Source: Arthrobacter sulfonylureivorans (GTDB lineage: Bacteria > Actinomycetota > Actinomycetes > Actinomycetales > Micrococcaceae). Taken from it: DNA of 64,000 bases. The DNA lies in NCBI GenBank assembly GCA_004000035.1, contig RJAE01000004.1, forward strand, positions 186,001 through 250,000. Direction: 5' to 3'. A model generated the notes under the pieces. It saw only the letters and a program-made list of their open reading frames with translations. It was not told the origin of the DNA and did no database searches. Shown here one piece after another: positions 26,188-35,154 of the stretch. The position numbers were made by a program, and so were the translations under genes. How positions within the stretch are numbered: the stretch's first letter is position 1; every line of letters begins with the position of its first letter.

Positions 26188-27438
26188 GTGAGTAGTGAAT
26201 CATCGCTGGAACGCCGGCTGGGCGGGGTGGACGCCACCACCGTGGGCGTTGGCTCCATGATCGGTGCGGGCGTCTTCGTCGTCTTCACTCCGGCCGCCGC
26301 AGCCGCCGGGCCGTGGCTGCCGCTGGCGCTGGCCATCGCCGGCATTGTGGCCTACTGCAATGCCAGCGCGACGGCGCAACTGGCCACCCTCTACCCCACC
26401 AGCGGCGGCGCTTACATCTACGGCCGGAAGCGCCTGGGCGAATGGCCCGGTTTCCTGGCCGGGTGGAGCTTCGTTACCGGCAAAATTGCCTCCTGCGCGG
26501 CCATGGCACTGACCTTCGGCATCTACGTTTTCCCCGACTATGCCACCGCCGCCGCCGTGGCCGCGGTAGTGGTGCTGACGTCGGTCAACCTGCTGGGCAT
26601 CACCAGGACCGCCTGGGTGACCCGCTGGATCGTGGCTTTCGTGGCCGCCATTCTGGTTTTCGTGGTCGTGGTGGCGTTCGATGCCGATCCCATCGGTGGC
26701 CCTGCAACGGCAACCGAATTTTCCCCCTACGGAGTCCTGCAGGCCGCCGGGCTGATCTTCTTCGCGTTCGCCGGCTACGCACGGATTGCGACCATGGGCG
26801 AAGAAATCCGCGAACCAAAGAAGCTGATTCCGCTGGCCATCTTCTCCGCCCTGCTCATCACGTTCGTGCTCTACGTGCTGATCGGCCTGGGCCTGCTGCG
26901 CTATCTCGGACCGGATTTGCTGGCGATGACCGAGGCCCCTCTGCACGCGGTGATGGAGGAAGTCGGCGGCGGCGTGGGCACCACTGCGATCGCCATGGCC
27001 GCCGCCCTGGCGAGCCTGGGCGCGCTGCTGGCATTGATCGCCGGCATCGGCCGGACCACCTTTGCCATGGCCAGGGAAGGCGACCTGCCCCGGGTGTTCA
27101 GCAAGGTGGGCACGCGCTTTAAGGTTCCATGGGCGGCGGAACTGGTGGTCTCCGTCGTCGTCATTTTCCTGCTGCTCACCCAGGACGTGCTGGCCGTGGT
27201 GGGCTTCTCCAGCTTCGGAGTGCTGATCTACTACAGCGTCGCCAATGCCGCCGCCCTGACTCTGGACGAGCGACCGTGGCATGCGCCCAAGCTGCTGAAC
27301 GTTGCCGGGCTTCTCGGTTGCCTGCTGCTGGCGTTCACGCTGCCGGTTGGCTCGGTGGTGCTGATGGTGGTGGTCCTCGGCGCCGGCGTGATCGGCCGCG
27401 CCGCCCTGGCGCCGGTCCGCCGTCGGCCCGGAGCCTAA
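26188..27438 (+). CDS. APC-superfamily amino acid permease
   Basis: Integral membrane amino acid/polyamine/cation transporter of about 416 aa with 11-12 hydrophobic segments. The first helix carries the substrate-binding TVGVGSMIGAGVFVVF (GAG motif), followed by YPTSGGAYIYGRK in the TM3 region; both are typical of the family. Start options are the GTG at 26188 (AAGGAG 11 nt upstream) and the GTG at 26179 (too close). The frame opens much earlier, but that part looks non-coding. It is divergent from aspS and convergent with hisS. The substrate is not predictable. Confidence 0.9.
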   Translation: MSSESSLERRLGGVDATTVGVGSMIGAGVFVVFTPAAAAAGPWLPLALAIAGIVAYCNASATAQLATLYPTSGGAYIYGRKRLGEWPGFLAGWSFVTGKIASCAAMALTFGIYVFPDYATAAAVAAVVVLTSVNLLGITRTAWVTRWIVAFVAAILVFVVVVAFDADPIGGPATATEFSPYGVLQAAGLIFFAFAGYARIATMGEEIREPKKLIPLAIFSALLITFVLYVLIGLGLLRYLGPDLLAMTEAPLHAVMEEVGGGVGTTAIAMAAALASLGALLALIAGIGRTTFAMAREGDLPRVFSKVGTRFKVPWAAELVVSVVVIFLLLTQDVLAVVGFSSFGVLIYYSVANAAALTLDERPWHAPKLLNVAGLLGCLLLAFTLPVGSVVLMVVVLGAGVIGRAALAPVRRRPGA

Positions 27439-27487
27439 GCGGCGGACAGCAAGGCGGTCTGCTGCCCGGCGCCGGGGACGTCCGGAG

Positions 27488-28837
27488 TCAGTGGGCGGCG
27501 GGCGTGACCTGCGGAACCAGGTCCTCGGCCGGCGGCGCCCAGCTGGCTGGATCGGCAGCGTGCTGGTCGCCGGAACGGATGTCCTTCACTTCGTGGCTGT
27601 GACTGCCATCCTCGGCCACGGAGGTGAACCAGACGAACGGGATGCCGCGGCGGTCGGCGTACTTGATCTGTTTGCCGAATTTGTCCGCCTTGGCGGCCAC
27701 TTCCACGCTGATGCCGCGTTCACGCAATTGGCCGGCCACGTCCTGGGCCTGCGACCAGCTGTCTTCATTCGCCAAGGTGACCAGCACCGCCGTCGGGACA
27801 TGCCGCGACGCGGTGGCGAACTCCTGGCCCAGGATCCGCATCACCAGCCGGGTCACGCCGATGGACAGCCCGACGCCGGGGAAGGTGCGGTTGCCCTTGG
27901 TGGCCAGCGCGTCGTACCGGCCACCGGAGCAGATGGAGCCGAGCTGCTCATGGCCCACGAGCACGGTTTCGTAGACGGTGCCGGTGTAGTAGTCCAGTCC
28001 GCGGGCGATGCTCAGGTCGGCCATCACCTTGCCGGGGGCCCGCCGGTGCGCCTCGCCGATGACTTCCTCCAGCTCGGCCAGGCCGGTCTCCAGCAGTTCG
28101 TGCTGGACGCCGAGGGCCCGCACCTGATCCACGAAGGACGTGTCCTCGGTGCGGATGGAGGCCAGCTTCAGCGCAGCCTGCGCCTGTTCGTCGGTGGCCC
28201 CGAGTTCTTCCTGCAGCAGCGCGGCAACCTTTTCGTGGCCGATCTTCTCCAGCTTGTCGATGCTGCGCAGGACCCCGGCGGTATCGGTCAGGCCGATGCC
28301 GCGGTAGAAGCCCTCGGCGAGCTTGCGGTTGTTCACGCGCAGCTTGAAGTCCGGGATGGGCAGCGCGCTGAGGGCCGCGACGATCACCAGCGCCAGTTCC
28401 ACGTCGTAGCGGAACGGCAGCTCGCCGTCGCCCACCACGTCGATGTCCGCCTGGGTGAACTCGCGGGCGCGGCCCTCCTGCGGGCGCTCCCCGCGCCAGA
28501 CCTTCTGGATCTGGTAGCGGCGGAACGGGAAGGCCAGGTGGCCGGCGTTCTCCACCACGTAACGTGCGAACGGCACGGTGAGGTCGAAGTGCAGGGCCAG
28601 CTTGTCATCGCTCTTGCCCTCGGCTTCGTCGGCCTGCAGCCGGTGCAGGCCGTAGACCTCTTTATCGATCTCGCCCTTGCGCAGCAACTGGGCCACGGTT
28701 TCGACGGCGCGCGTCTCGATGGAGGAGAAACCGTGCAGCTCAAAAGTCCGGCGCAGGGAATCCAGCACATGAAGTTCCACGAGCCTCTCCTGCGGAAGCC
28801 ATTCCGGGAAGCCTGACAGCGAGGCCTTGCGTGCCAT
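27488..28837 (-). CDS. hisS: Histidine--tRNA ligase
   Basis: Class II synthetase for His, 449 aa. Motif 2 reads QIQKVWRGERPQEGRAREFTQ in two parts, and the HisA/HisB signatures LSIARGLDYYTGTVYE and GGRYDAL are present. The C-terminal anticodon domain contains VPTAVLVTLAN and a final Ala/Pro tail. The start MARKASLSGFPEWLP is longer than in E. coli but normal for actinobacteria. It is divergent from the cyclophilin gene, with a 193-nt shared upstream region. Confidence 0.96.
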   Translation of the reverse strand: MARKASLSGFPEWLPQERLVELHVLDSLRRTFELHGFSSIETRAVETVAQLLRKGEIDKEVYGLHRLQADEAEGKSDDKLALHFDLTVPFARYVVENAGHLAFPFRRYQIQKVWRGERPQEGRAREFTQADIDVVGDGELPFRYDVELALVIVAALSALPIPDFKLRVNNRKLAEGFYRGIGLTDTAGVLRSIDKLEKIGHEKVAALLQEELGATDEQAQAALKLASIRTEDTSFVDQVRALGVQHELLETGLAELEEVIGEAHRRAPGKVMADLSIARGLDYYTGTVYETVLVGHEQLGSICSGGRYDALATKGNRTFPGVGLSIGVTRLVMRILGQEFATASRHVPTAVLVTLANEDSWSQAQDVAGQLRERGISVEVAAKADKFGKQIKYADRRGIPFVWFTSVAEDGSHSHEVKDIRSGDQHAADPASWAPPAEDLVPQVTPAAH

Positions 28838-29030
28838 ACGGACGTATCTCCTAGTAGATGAGGGGTCAAGAAGGGCTGGTCGTTCTGAAGCCGGCGACCG
28901 CGCAGCGGACTGAATCGCTAAACTGGCTGCTGGACCATTTTAAGGCCTGCGACGGCAGCGGAACCAAACCGCCCTGCCGGTGCGGCCCCGCCGGCGGGGT
29001 GGACCCAGTCAGCGTAGACCAGGAGGAGCA

Positions 29031-29822
29031 TTGGCACGGAACAGTCCGGACCGCGAGGCCCGGCAGCGTATTGCCCGGATGGAAGCCAAGCGCGACCTGC
29101 GCCGGCAGCAGCAGGCGCGGCGCAAGCGGGACAACATTGCCGCCGGCGTGGCCATCGCGGCGTTGATAGCCGGTGCCGTGGCCGTCCAGCTCACCGTCTT
29201 CGCCGCAAACCCCACTCCGTCCCAGATGGAGCAGGTCCGCCAAGGCCTCGAGGACCCCGCAGCCGCGCCCTCGCCGTCGTCCTCCGCCAACGCAGCCCAC
29301 ATTCCCTCGCCGGAGGTCGCCGCGGGCAAGGTTTTCAGCGGCACCATCGCGACCAATGAAGGCGACATCGGTGTGGAACTGGATGGCAAGGCCGCTCCCC
29401 AGGCGACGGCGGTCTTCAGCACCTTGGCGAAGGACGGATTCTTCGAGGGCAAGACCTGCCACCGGCTCAGCACGGCCACCAGCATGGGCGTGCTCCAATG
29501 CGGTTCAGTGGACGGCGCCGGCAGCGGCGATCCCGAATACCAGTGGGGCCCGGTAGAGAACACCCCCGAGGACGGCGTCTACCCGGCAGGCACTATTGCC
29601 GTGGCGCGCGGCGCGAACACCTACAGCAACGGGACGCAATTCTTCATTGCGTGGAAGGATTCGACGATCCCGCAGGATACCGGCGGCTACACGATTATGG
29701 GTAAGGTAACCGAAGGGCTGGACGTGCTCAAGCAGATTGCGGCCGGCGGCGTCGAGGATGCCAATAGCCAGGACGGCCCGCCTAAAATACCGGTAACAAT
29801 AAAGTCGTTCACCCTTCAGTGA
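29031..29822 (+). CDS. Membrane-anchored peptidyl-prolyl isomerase (cyclophilin)
   Basis: Cyclophilin-type PPIase of 263 aa. It has a basic N-terminus (RMEAKRDLRRQQQARRKRD), one transmembrane helix at about 36-58, an Ala/Pro/Ser linker, then the isomerase domain from GTIATNEGDIGVEL to the C-terminus. Active-site elements TCHRLS, VLQCGS and GTQFFIAW are present in actinobacterial form. The start is a TTG at 29031 directly after AGGAGGAGCA, a near-perfect ribosome binding site; no ATG with a comparable site precedes it. The domain would face outside the membrane. It is followed by a hairpin and DUF349. Confidence 0.9.
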   Translation: MARNSPDREARQRIARMEAKRDLRRQQQARRKRDNIAAGVAIAALIAGAVAVQLTVFAANPTPSQMEQVRQGLEDPAAAPSPSSSANAAHIPSPEVAAGKVFSGTIATNEGDIGVELDGKAAPQATAVFSTLAKDGFFEGKTCHRLSTATSMGVLQCGSVDGAGSGDPEYQWGPVENTPEDGVYPAGTIAVARGANTYSNGTQFFIAWKDSTIPQDTGGYTIMGKVTEGLDVLKQIAAGGVEDANSQDGPPKIPVTIKSFTLQ

Positions 29823-29837
29823 GCCCAACACCACGAC

Positions 29838-29861
29838 GGCGCCGCCACAACAGGCGGCTCC
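29838..29861 (+). terminator. Short hairpin after the cyclophilin gene
   Basis: GGCGCCGCC (29838-29846) and GGCGGCTCC (29853-29861) pair at 8 of 9 positions around ACAACA. It starts 16 nt after the stop. It could be a weak terminator or allow read-through to the DUF349 gene 25 nt later. Confidence 0.45.
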
Positions 29862-29886
29862 GGACACAAGCGAAAGAGTTCTAGCG

Positions 29887-31815
29887 GTGACACCTAGTCA
29901 ACAATCCGACGAAACAGCCCCGACCACCGAGACCGAACAGGCCCCGTCCGAGCAGCCGCAGGCTGAGCGGGCCCCGTCCGAGCAGCCGCAGGCTGAGCGG
30001 GCCCCGTCCGAGCAGGCCCCGTCCGAGCAGCCGCAGGCTGAGCGGGCCCCGTCCGAGCAGGCCCCGGCTGAGCAGCCGCAGGCTGAGCAGGCCCCGTCCG
30101 AGCAGGCCCCGGCTGAGCAGCCGCAGGCTGAGCAGGCCCCGTCCGAGCAGGCCCCGGCTGAGCAGCCGCAGGCTGAGCAGGCCCCGGCTGAGCAGCCGCA
30201 GGCTGAGCAGGCCCCGGCTGAGCAGGCCCCGGCTGAGCAGCCGCAGGCTGAGCAGGCCCCGTCCGAGCAGGCAGAGCAGGCTCAAGCTGAGGCAGAACCG
30301 GCCCCGGCCGCGCCGGCGCAGACCGACCAGGCTCAGGAAGCCGCTGAGGCTGTAGCGCCAGAGACAGCAACTGCCGAACAGCAGGCATCCTCCGAGGCGG
30401 CACAGGCTCTCCCCGACGCTTCCGCCGAGGCCCCGAGCCCGGCCGCCAAGCCGACACCGAGGCCCATGCCCGGACCGAAGCCGACGCCGGCCGCCATGCC
30501 CGGAAAGAGTGCTGGCGCTCCGGCACAGCAAGTCATCCCGGCCCCGACGGTCGCCTCCACGCCGTTGTCCGAGGCGTCCAAATGGGCCCGGGTAACCGAC
30601 GACGGCCACGTGTTCCTGCTGATCGACGGCCAGGAACACCCGGTCGGACAGTATCCGGACACCAGCAAGGACGAGGCGCTGGCGTACTTTGTGCGCAAGT
30701 ACGACGACGTCGCAGCCCAGGCAGCCCTGCTGGAACAGCGTGTGGAAGCCAAGGCCCCGTCCATCGACATGCACAAGACGCTGGAGCATCTGAAGGCCCA
30801 GACGGCCGAGCGCCACATGGTGGGCGACGTGCCCGCATTGGAGGCCCGGCTGGAGGCACTGGGGACTGCCATCAGCGAACTGCAGAAGGCCGAGAAGGCC
30901 GGCCAGGAGGCCCAGCGGGCCGCTGAGCTGGCTGCCCGGGAGGCCATCGTCGCCGAGGCCGAGGAGATTGCGGGCAAGGAACCGTCGTCGGTGCAGTGGA
31001 AGACCAGCAGCGCGCGCATGAACGAGCTCTTCGACGCTTGGAAATCCGCCCAAAAGAACGGCGTCCGGCTGGGGCGCAGCACCGAGGACGCTCTCTGGAA
31101 GCGATTCCGCTCCGCCCGCACGGTCTTCGACCGGCACCGCCGCGCATTCTTCAGCCAACTGGACAGCGACAACGCCGCGGCCAAGGCTGCCAAGGAAGCC
31201 TTAATCACCCGAGCGGAAGAGCTGTCCAGCTCGACTGACTGGGGTCACACCGCCGCCGAGTACCGCAAGCTGATGGACGACTGGAAGGCTTCCAAGCGCG
31301 CTAGCCGCAAGGATGATGACGCCCTGTGGACCAGGTTCCGTGCGGCCCAGGACAAGTTCTTCGCTGCACGCCAGTCCGCCAATGAGGCGATCGACCAGGA
31401 GTTCTCCGCCAACTTGGCGGCTAAGGAGGCGCTGGTAGCCGAGGCGCAGGCGCTGCTGCCCGTGACCGATCTGGCCGCGGCCAAGAAGTCCTTGCAGTCG
31501 ATCCGCGATCGCTGGGAGGAAGCCGGGAAGGTTCCCCGCGGCGACATGCAGCGGATCGACGCCGGCCTGCGCAAGGTCGAGGATGCCGTCAAATCTGCCG
31601 AGGACGACCACTGGCGACGGACGAACCCGGAAACCAAGGCACGTACCAACAGCGCACTGTCGCAGCTCGAGTCCGCCATTGCCGGGCTTGAGGATGATCT
31701 GGCCGAGGCCGAACGGGCCGGAGACCAGCGGCGGATCACCGCGGCACGCGAGGCCTTGGATGCGCGCCGCCAGTGGCTGGACACCCTTCAGCGCTCTGCT
31801 GAAGACTTCTCCTAG
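29887..31815 (+). CDS. DUF349 domain protein with N-terminal pentapeptide repeat
   Basis: A 642-aa protein in three parts. Residues 1-~190 are low complexity: 22 tandem pentapeptides of the forms APSEQ, APAEQ, PQAEQ and PQAER (residues 19-128), then Ala/Glu/Pro-rich sequence and a PKPTPRPMPGPKPTP-like linker. Residues ~220-270 hold a small domain (WARVTDDGHVFLLIDGQEHPVGQYP). From ~330 to the end come charged helical DUF349 repeats with the W-K-x-W/F pattern (VQWKTSSARMNELFDAWK, LWKRFRSARTVFDRHRRAFF). DUF349 proteins sit beside rel in actinobacteria; the role is unknown. The start is GTG with a weak site (GAAAGAG). Confidence 0.9.
   Translation: MTPSQQSDETAPTTETEQAPSEQPQAERAPSEQPQAERAPSEQAPSEQPQAERAPSEQAPAEQPQAEQAPSEQAPAEQPQAEQAPSEQAPAEQPQAEQAPAEQPQAEQAPAEQAPAEQPQAEQAPSEQAEQAQAEAEPAPAAPAQTDQAQEAAEAVAPETATAEQQASSEAAQALPDASAEAPSPAAKPTPRPMPGPKPTPAAMPGKSAGAPAQQVIPAPTVASTPLSEASKWARVTDDGHVFLLIDGQEHPVGQYPDTSKDEALAYFVRKYDDVAAQAALLEQRVEAKAPSIDMHKTLEHLKAQTAERHMVGDVPALEARLEALGTAISELQKAEKAGQEAQRAAELAAREAIVAEAEEIAGKEPSSVQWKTSSARMNELFDAWKSAQKNGVRLGRSTEDALWKRFRSARTVFDRHRRAFFSQLDSDNAAAKAAKEALITRAEELSSSTDWGHTAAEYRKLMDDWKASKRASRKDDDALWTRFRAAQDKFFAARQSANEAIDQEFSANLAAKEALVAEAQALLPVTDLAAAKKSLQSIRDRWEEAGKVPRGDMQRIDAGLRKVEDAVKSAEDDHWRRTNPETKARTNSALSQLESAIAGLEDDLAEAERAGDQRRITAAREALDARRQWLDTLQRSAEDFS
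29941..30270 (+). repeat. 15-bp coding minisatellite (22 units)
   Basis: Twenty-two 15-bp units encode pentapeptides, mainly GCCCCGTCCGAGCAG, GCCCCGGCTGAGCAG and CCGCAGGCTGAGCAG or its CGG-ending form. Units are arranged in 30- and 45-bp higher-order blocks, which suggests recent slippage or unequal crossing over. Every unit keeps frame. Confidence 0.95.
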
Positions 31816-31841
31816 CAGCTAAGCCCTACACAACCCCCAGG

Positions 31842-31877
31842 GGCCGGGGACGCTTTCCACAAAGCGCTCCCGGTCCC
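31842..31877 (+). terminator. Hairpin after the DUF349 gene
   Basis: GGCCGGGGACGCTTT and AAAGCGCTCCCGGTCC form an imperfect stem of about 14 pairs with loop CCAC; CGCTTT/AAAGCG at the tip is perfect. It starts 27 nt after the DUF349 stop and is followed by a modest pyrimidine run (CCCTTC). Confidence 0.6.
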
Positions 31878-31913
31878 TTCGGCTGTTGGGTGCCATTTGG
31901 CATGCTGGCTGGC

Positions 31914-32528
31914 ATGGTCCTTCACCTATCCCCTGCCTCGCCGGCAGCATCTACGGCGCAGGCACCGCCGGCGGTACTGCGTCCCGGGCATCCATTCAGT
32001 CGCAGCGAACTCGAGTGCATGCGGCTGGACGGCCTCTTGGTCAACGTCTATGGCTCGGGGTTTGCGTTGCCATGGGACCAGATCACGCCCCGGCACCGCG
32101 CGGCTGCCGCCTTCTTTAGCCTGCCCGAGCAGGTCCGTCGGAAGGTGGTGCTGGGGAGGTTGACGGCTGCGTGGGTTTACGGCTGCGCCCCGGAACCCGA
32201 AAAGCTCTCGGTACTGCTGGACCACCGGCATCGGGCAATCTCGCAGGGCCGCTATCGCCCGGCCATGATCCATGAAGTGACGTTGGGCCCCTTGGATACA
32301 GTGACCATCGGCGGAGTCCCGGTCAGTACCCCGTTGAGGACCGCTCTGGACGTGGCACTGCACGCTCCGGAACAGGATGCGGTCCGCGTCTTGAGTGCGC
32401 TGGCCGGAAGCAAGGGACTCGATTGCCAGCTGGACGTCATTCGGCAGGCGATCGAGGCCAGGCCCAGATTGCCGGGCAAGGCCCGGGCGCTGCAGCGTAT
32501 CGGCGCAGCGATGAGCGCGGGGCCGTAG
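31914..32528 (+). CDS. AbiEi-like antitoxin-family protein, orphan
   Basis: A ~204-aa protein that resembles actinobacterial proteins annotated as type IV toxin-antitoxin AbiEi family: an N-terminal region (FSRSELECMRLDGLLVNVYG), the central VLGRLTAAWVYGCAPEPEKL, and VTLGPLDTVTIGGVPVSTPL leading to the RTALDVAL helix. The match is by pattern only. No AbiEii nucleotidyltransferase toxin gene is adjacent, since the next gene is rel on the other strand. Possible starts are GTG 31890, ATG 31902 and ATG 31914; none has a clear ribosome binding site. Confidence 0.6.
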   Translation: MVLHLSPASPAASTAQAPPAVLRPGHPFSRSELECMRLDGLLVNVYGSGFALPWDQITPRHRAAAAFFSLPEQVRRKVVLGRLTAAWVYGCAPEPEKLSVLLDHRHRAISQGRYRPAMIHEVTLGPLDTVTIGGVPVSTPLRTALDVALHAPEQDAVRVLSALAGSKGLDCQLDVIRQAIEARPRLPGKARALQRIGAAMSAGP

Positions 32529-32583
32529 CCGGACCTCACGCGCGGCGCCGTCGCCGGACGCCCCACCGCACACCGCCCGGGGA

Positions 32584-32642
32584 CAGCTTCAGGATTCAAT
32601 CAGCGCAAACCGGCCGGCGCCAGCTTCAGCATTCAATCAGCG
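32584..32642. repeat. 22-bp direct repeat at the rel 3' end
   Basis: CAGCTTCAGGATTCAATCAG plus CG at 32584-32605 recurs at 32621-32642 with a single difference (37-bp period). The second copy contains the rel stop codon, so the repeat duplicates the very end of rel into the convergent gap. Confidence 0.85.
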
Positions 32643-34991
32643 GCGCTGTGACCCCGAGGTGCGGTAGACGTCGTACACGCCGTCGATGCGCCGGACGGCA
32701 CTAAGCACGTGGCTCAGGTACTTCGGGTCGCCCATCTCGAAGGAGAACCGCGAGATGGCCAACCTGTCGCTTGAGGTGTGCACCGTCGCGGAGAGGATGT
32801 TGACGTGGTTCTCGGCCAGCACGCGGGTGACGTCGGAGAGCAGGCTCTTGCGGTCCAGCGCCTCCACCTGGATCTCCACCAGGAAGACGCTGGACTGGGT
32901 GGGCGCCCAGGCGACGTCGACCATGCGGTCGGGGCTTTCCCGCAACTCCGCCACGTTGCGGCAATCGGAACGGTGCACGGAGACGCCCGAACCTCGGGTG
33001 ACGAAACCGACGATCGGATCCGGCGGAACCGGGGTGCAGCACCGGGCCAGCTTGACCCAGACATCGCCCACACCGACCACGGTGACCCCGGAGTCCGGAT
33101 GCTTGGGCCGCTTGACCACGGTCGAAATGGACGGCTCGGTGTCCTCGACAGCTTCCTGTCCGCCGAGCAGGCCCACCAAGTGCTCGATGACGTTCTGCGC
33201 GGAGGTATGGCCGTCGCCCACCGCGGCATACAGCGCAGACACATCGGCGTGATGCAGTTCTTGGGCAACCGACATCAACGCGTCATGCGTCATCATCTTC
33301 TGCAGCGGCAGGTTCTGCTTCCGCATGGCGCGGGTGAGATGTTCCTTACCCTTTTCGATCGCCTCTTCGCGGCGCTCCTTGGTGAACCACTGGCGGATCT
33401 TGTTCCGCGCCCGCGGGCTCTTGACGAAGCCCTGCCAGTCCTGGCTCGGGCCGGCGCCCTCCGCCTTGGAGGTGAAAATCTCCACCCAGTCGCCGTGGTT
33501 GAGCTCGCTGTTGAGCGGCACCAATTTGCCGTTGACCCGGGCGCCGATCGTGCGGTGGCCTACCTCGGTATGCACCGCGTAGGCAAAGTCCACCGGCGTC
33601 GATCCGGCCGGCAGGGCCATGACTTCGCCCTTGGGTGTGAAGACGAAGACTTCCTTGGCGTTAATCTCAAACCGGAGGGAGTCCAGGAACTCGGCCGGAT
33701 CACTGGTCTCCTGCTGCCAATCGATTAGGCTCCGGAGCCACCCCATGTCGCCGCCGTCGGCCGTGCCGCCGCGGGCAATGTCCTTGTACTTCCAGTGCGC
33801 AGCAACGCCGTACTCGGCGCGGCGGTGCATCTCGTGGGTGCGGATCTGGATTTCCACCGGCTTGCCGCCCGGGCCGATCACCGTGGTGTGCAGCGACTGG
33901 TACATATTGAACTTGGGCATGGCGATGTAGTCTTTGAACCGGCCGGGCAGCGGGTTCCACCGCGAATGCAGGGCGCCCAGCGCCGCGTAGCAGTCGCGGA
34001 CGGTGTCCACCAGCACGCGGATGCCCATCAGGTCGTGGATGTCGTCGAAGTCTTTACCCCGCACAATCATCTTCTGATAGATGGAGTAGTAGTGCTTCGG
34101 CCGGCCCGTGATCGTGGCTTTGATCTTGACCGCGCGCAGATCATCGCCGATCTTGGTGCGGAGGGTGGTCAGGTACTTCTCGCGTTCGGGGGTGCGCTCC
34201 CCCACCATCCGTACGATCTCCTCATAGACCTTGGGATGCAGGGCAGCGAACGAGAGGTCTTCCAGCTCCCATTTGATGGTGTTCATGCCCAGCCGGTGGG
34301 CCAGCGGCGCGAAGATCTCCAGCGTCTCGCGGGCCTTCTTGGCGGAAGACTCCGGGGACACGAAGCGCCAGGTCCGGGCATTGTGCAGCCGGTCGGCCAG
34401 TTTGATCACCAGGACGCGGATGTCCTTGGCCATCGCCACGACCATTTTGCGCACGGTCTCCGACTGGGCCGCATCACCGAACTGCACCTTGTCCAGCTTG
34501 GTGACGCCGTCCACCAGCATGGCGACCTCTGGGCCGAACTCTTTCTTCAGAGTGTCGAGGGTATATTCCGTATCCTCGACGGTGTCGTGGAGCAGCGCGG
34601 CGGCCAGCGTCGTGCCGGTCATACCGAGTTCGGCCAGGATGGTGGCCACGGCCACCGGGTGCGTGATGTATGGATCGCCGCTCTTGCGCTTCTGGCCGCG
34701 GTGGCTGCGCTCGGCCACCACGAAGGCCCGCTGGATCAGATCGAAGTCCTCGCGCGGATTGTTCGCCCGCACGGTGCGCAACAGCGGCTCGAGGATCGGC
34801 GAATAGCCGGATCCGCCCCTGCCGGCCAACCGGGCCAGCCGGGACATGGTGCGTTCCCGGCGGCCGGGGAACGCATGTCGGACCGGTGCAGTAGCCGGAG
34901 CATCCTTGGCCGCAGGCACCACAGCAGAACCAGGATCCGGCTTCGCGCCGCTATCACTGGCCTGCTCTGTCGACCTGAGGTTCTCGGCCAA
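32637..34991 (-). CDS. rel: Bifunctional (p)ppGpp synthetase/hydrolase (Rel/RSH)
   Basis: Makes and degrades (p)ppGpp in the stringent response. Domain order is intact: HD hydrolase with [12 protein letters not shown], synthetase with [20 protein letters not shown] (the RxKD form seen in bifunctional enzymes), TGS domain ([16 protein letters not shown]), and a C-terminal ACT domain after a Cys/His-containing [20 protein letters not shown]. Starting at TTG 34991, which follows GGAAGG by 9 nt, gives [10 protein letters not shown] (784 aa); a GTG at 35021 would add 10 residues without a site. It converges on the AbiEi-like gene. Confidence 0.96.
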   Translation of the reverse strand: MAENLRSTEQASDSGAKPDPGSAVVPAAKDAPATAPVRHAFPGRRERTMSRLARLAGRGGSGYSPILEPLLRTVRANNPREDFDLIQRAFVVAERSHRGQKRKSGDPYITHPVAVATILAELGMTGTTLAAALLHDTVEDTEYTLDTLKKEFGPEVAMLVDGVTKLDKVQFGDAAQSETVRKMVVAMAKDIRVLVIKLADRLHNARTWRFVSPESSAKKARETLEIFAPLAHRLGMNTIKWELEDLSFAALHPKVYEEIVRMVGERTPEREKYLTTLRTKIGDDLRAVKIKATITGRPKHYYSIYQKMIVRGKDFDDIHDLMGIRVLVDTVRDCYAALGALHSRWNPLPGRFKDYIAMPKFNMYQSLHTTVIGPGGKPVEIQIRTHEMHRRAEYGVAAHWKYKDIARGGTADGGDMGWLRSLIDWQQETSDPAEFLDSLRFEINAKEVFVFTPKGEVMALPAGSTPVDFAYAVHTEVGHRTIGARVNGKLVPLNSELNHGDWVEIFTSKAEGAGPSQDWQGFVKSPRARNKIRQWFTKERREEAIEKGKEHLTRAMRKQNLPLQKMMTHDALMSVAQELHHADVSALYAAVGDGHTSAQNVIEHLVGLLGGQEAVEDTEPSISTVVKRPKHPDSGVTVVGVGDVWVKLARCCTPVPPDPIVGFVTRGSGVSVHRSDCRNVAELRESPDRMVDVAWAPTQSSVFLVEIQVEALDRKSLLSDVTRVLAENHVNILSATVHTSSDRLAISRFSFEMGDPKYLSHVLSAVRRIDGVYDVYRTSGSQRR

Positions 34992-35154
34992 TCCTGCCCG
35001 CCTTCCGACTTGTCCTGGCACTACCGCTGGCGCCGATTATTCCGCCCGCCAGCCGCAGCACCCACTCAGCGTTGTTCCGCAACGTCCAGTCTATGCCCGC
35101 TGGTGCTGCCCGGCACTCGGAGCGGCGCCAGACGGCGACCGCAGCAGAGCCGGG

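Noticed and set aside
29941-30270. Regular repeats that could suggest a CRISPR array
   Set aside because: Units are contiguous 15-mers without unique spacers, stay in frame and code for pentapeptides; no cas genes are nearby.
29881-31158. A 425-codon minus-strand frame with Leu/Gly/Arg repeats opposite the DUF349 gene
   Set aside because: The repeat pattern is the mirror of the 15-bp minisatellite of the plus-strand gene. It has no ribosome binding site and no recognisable domain.
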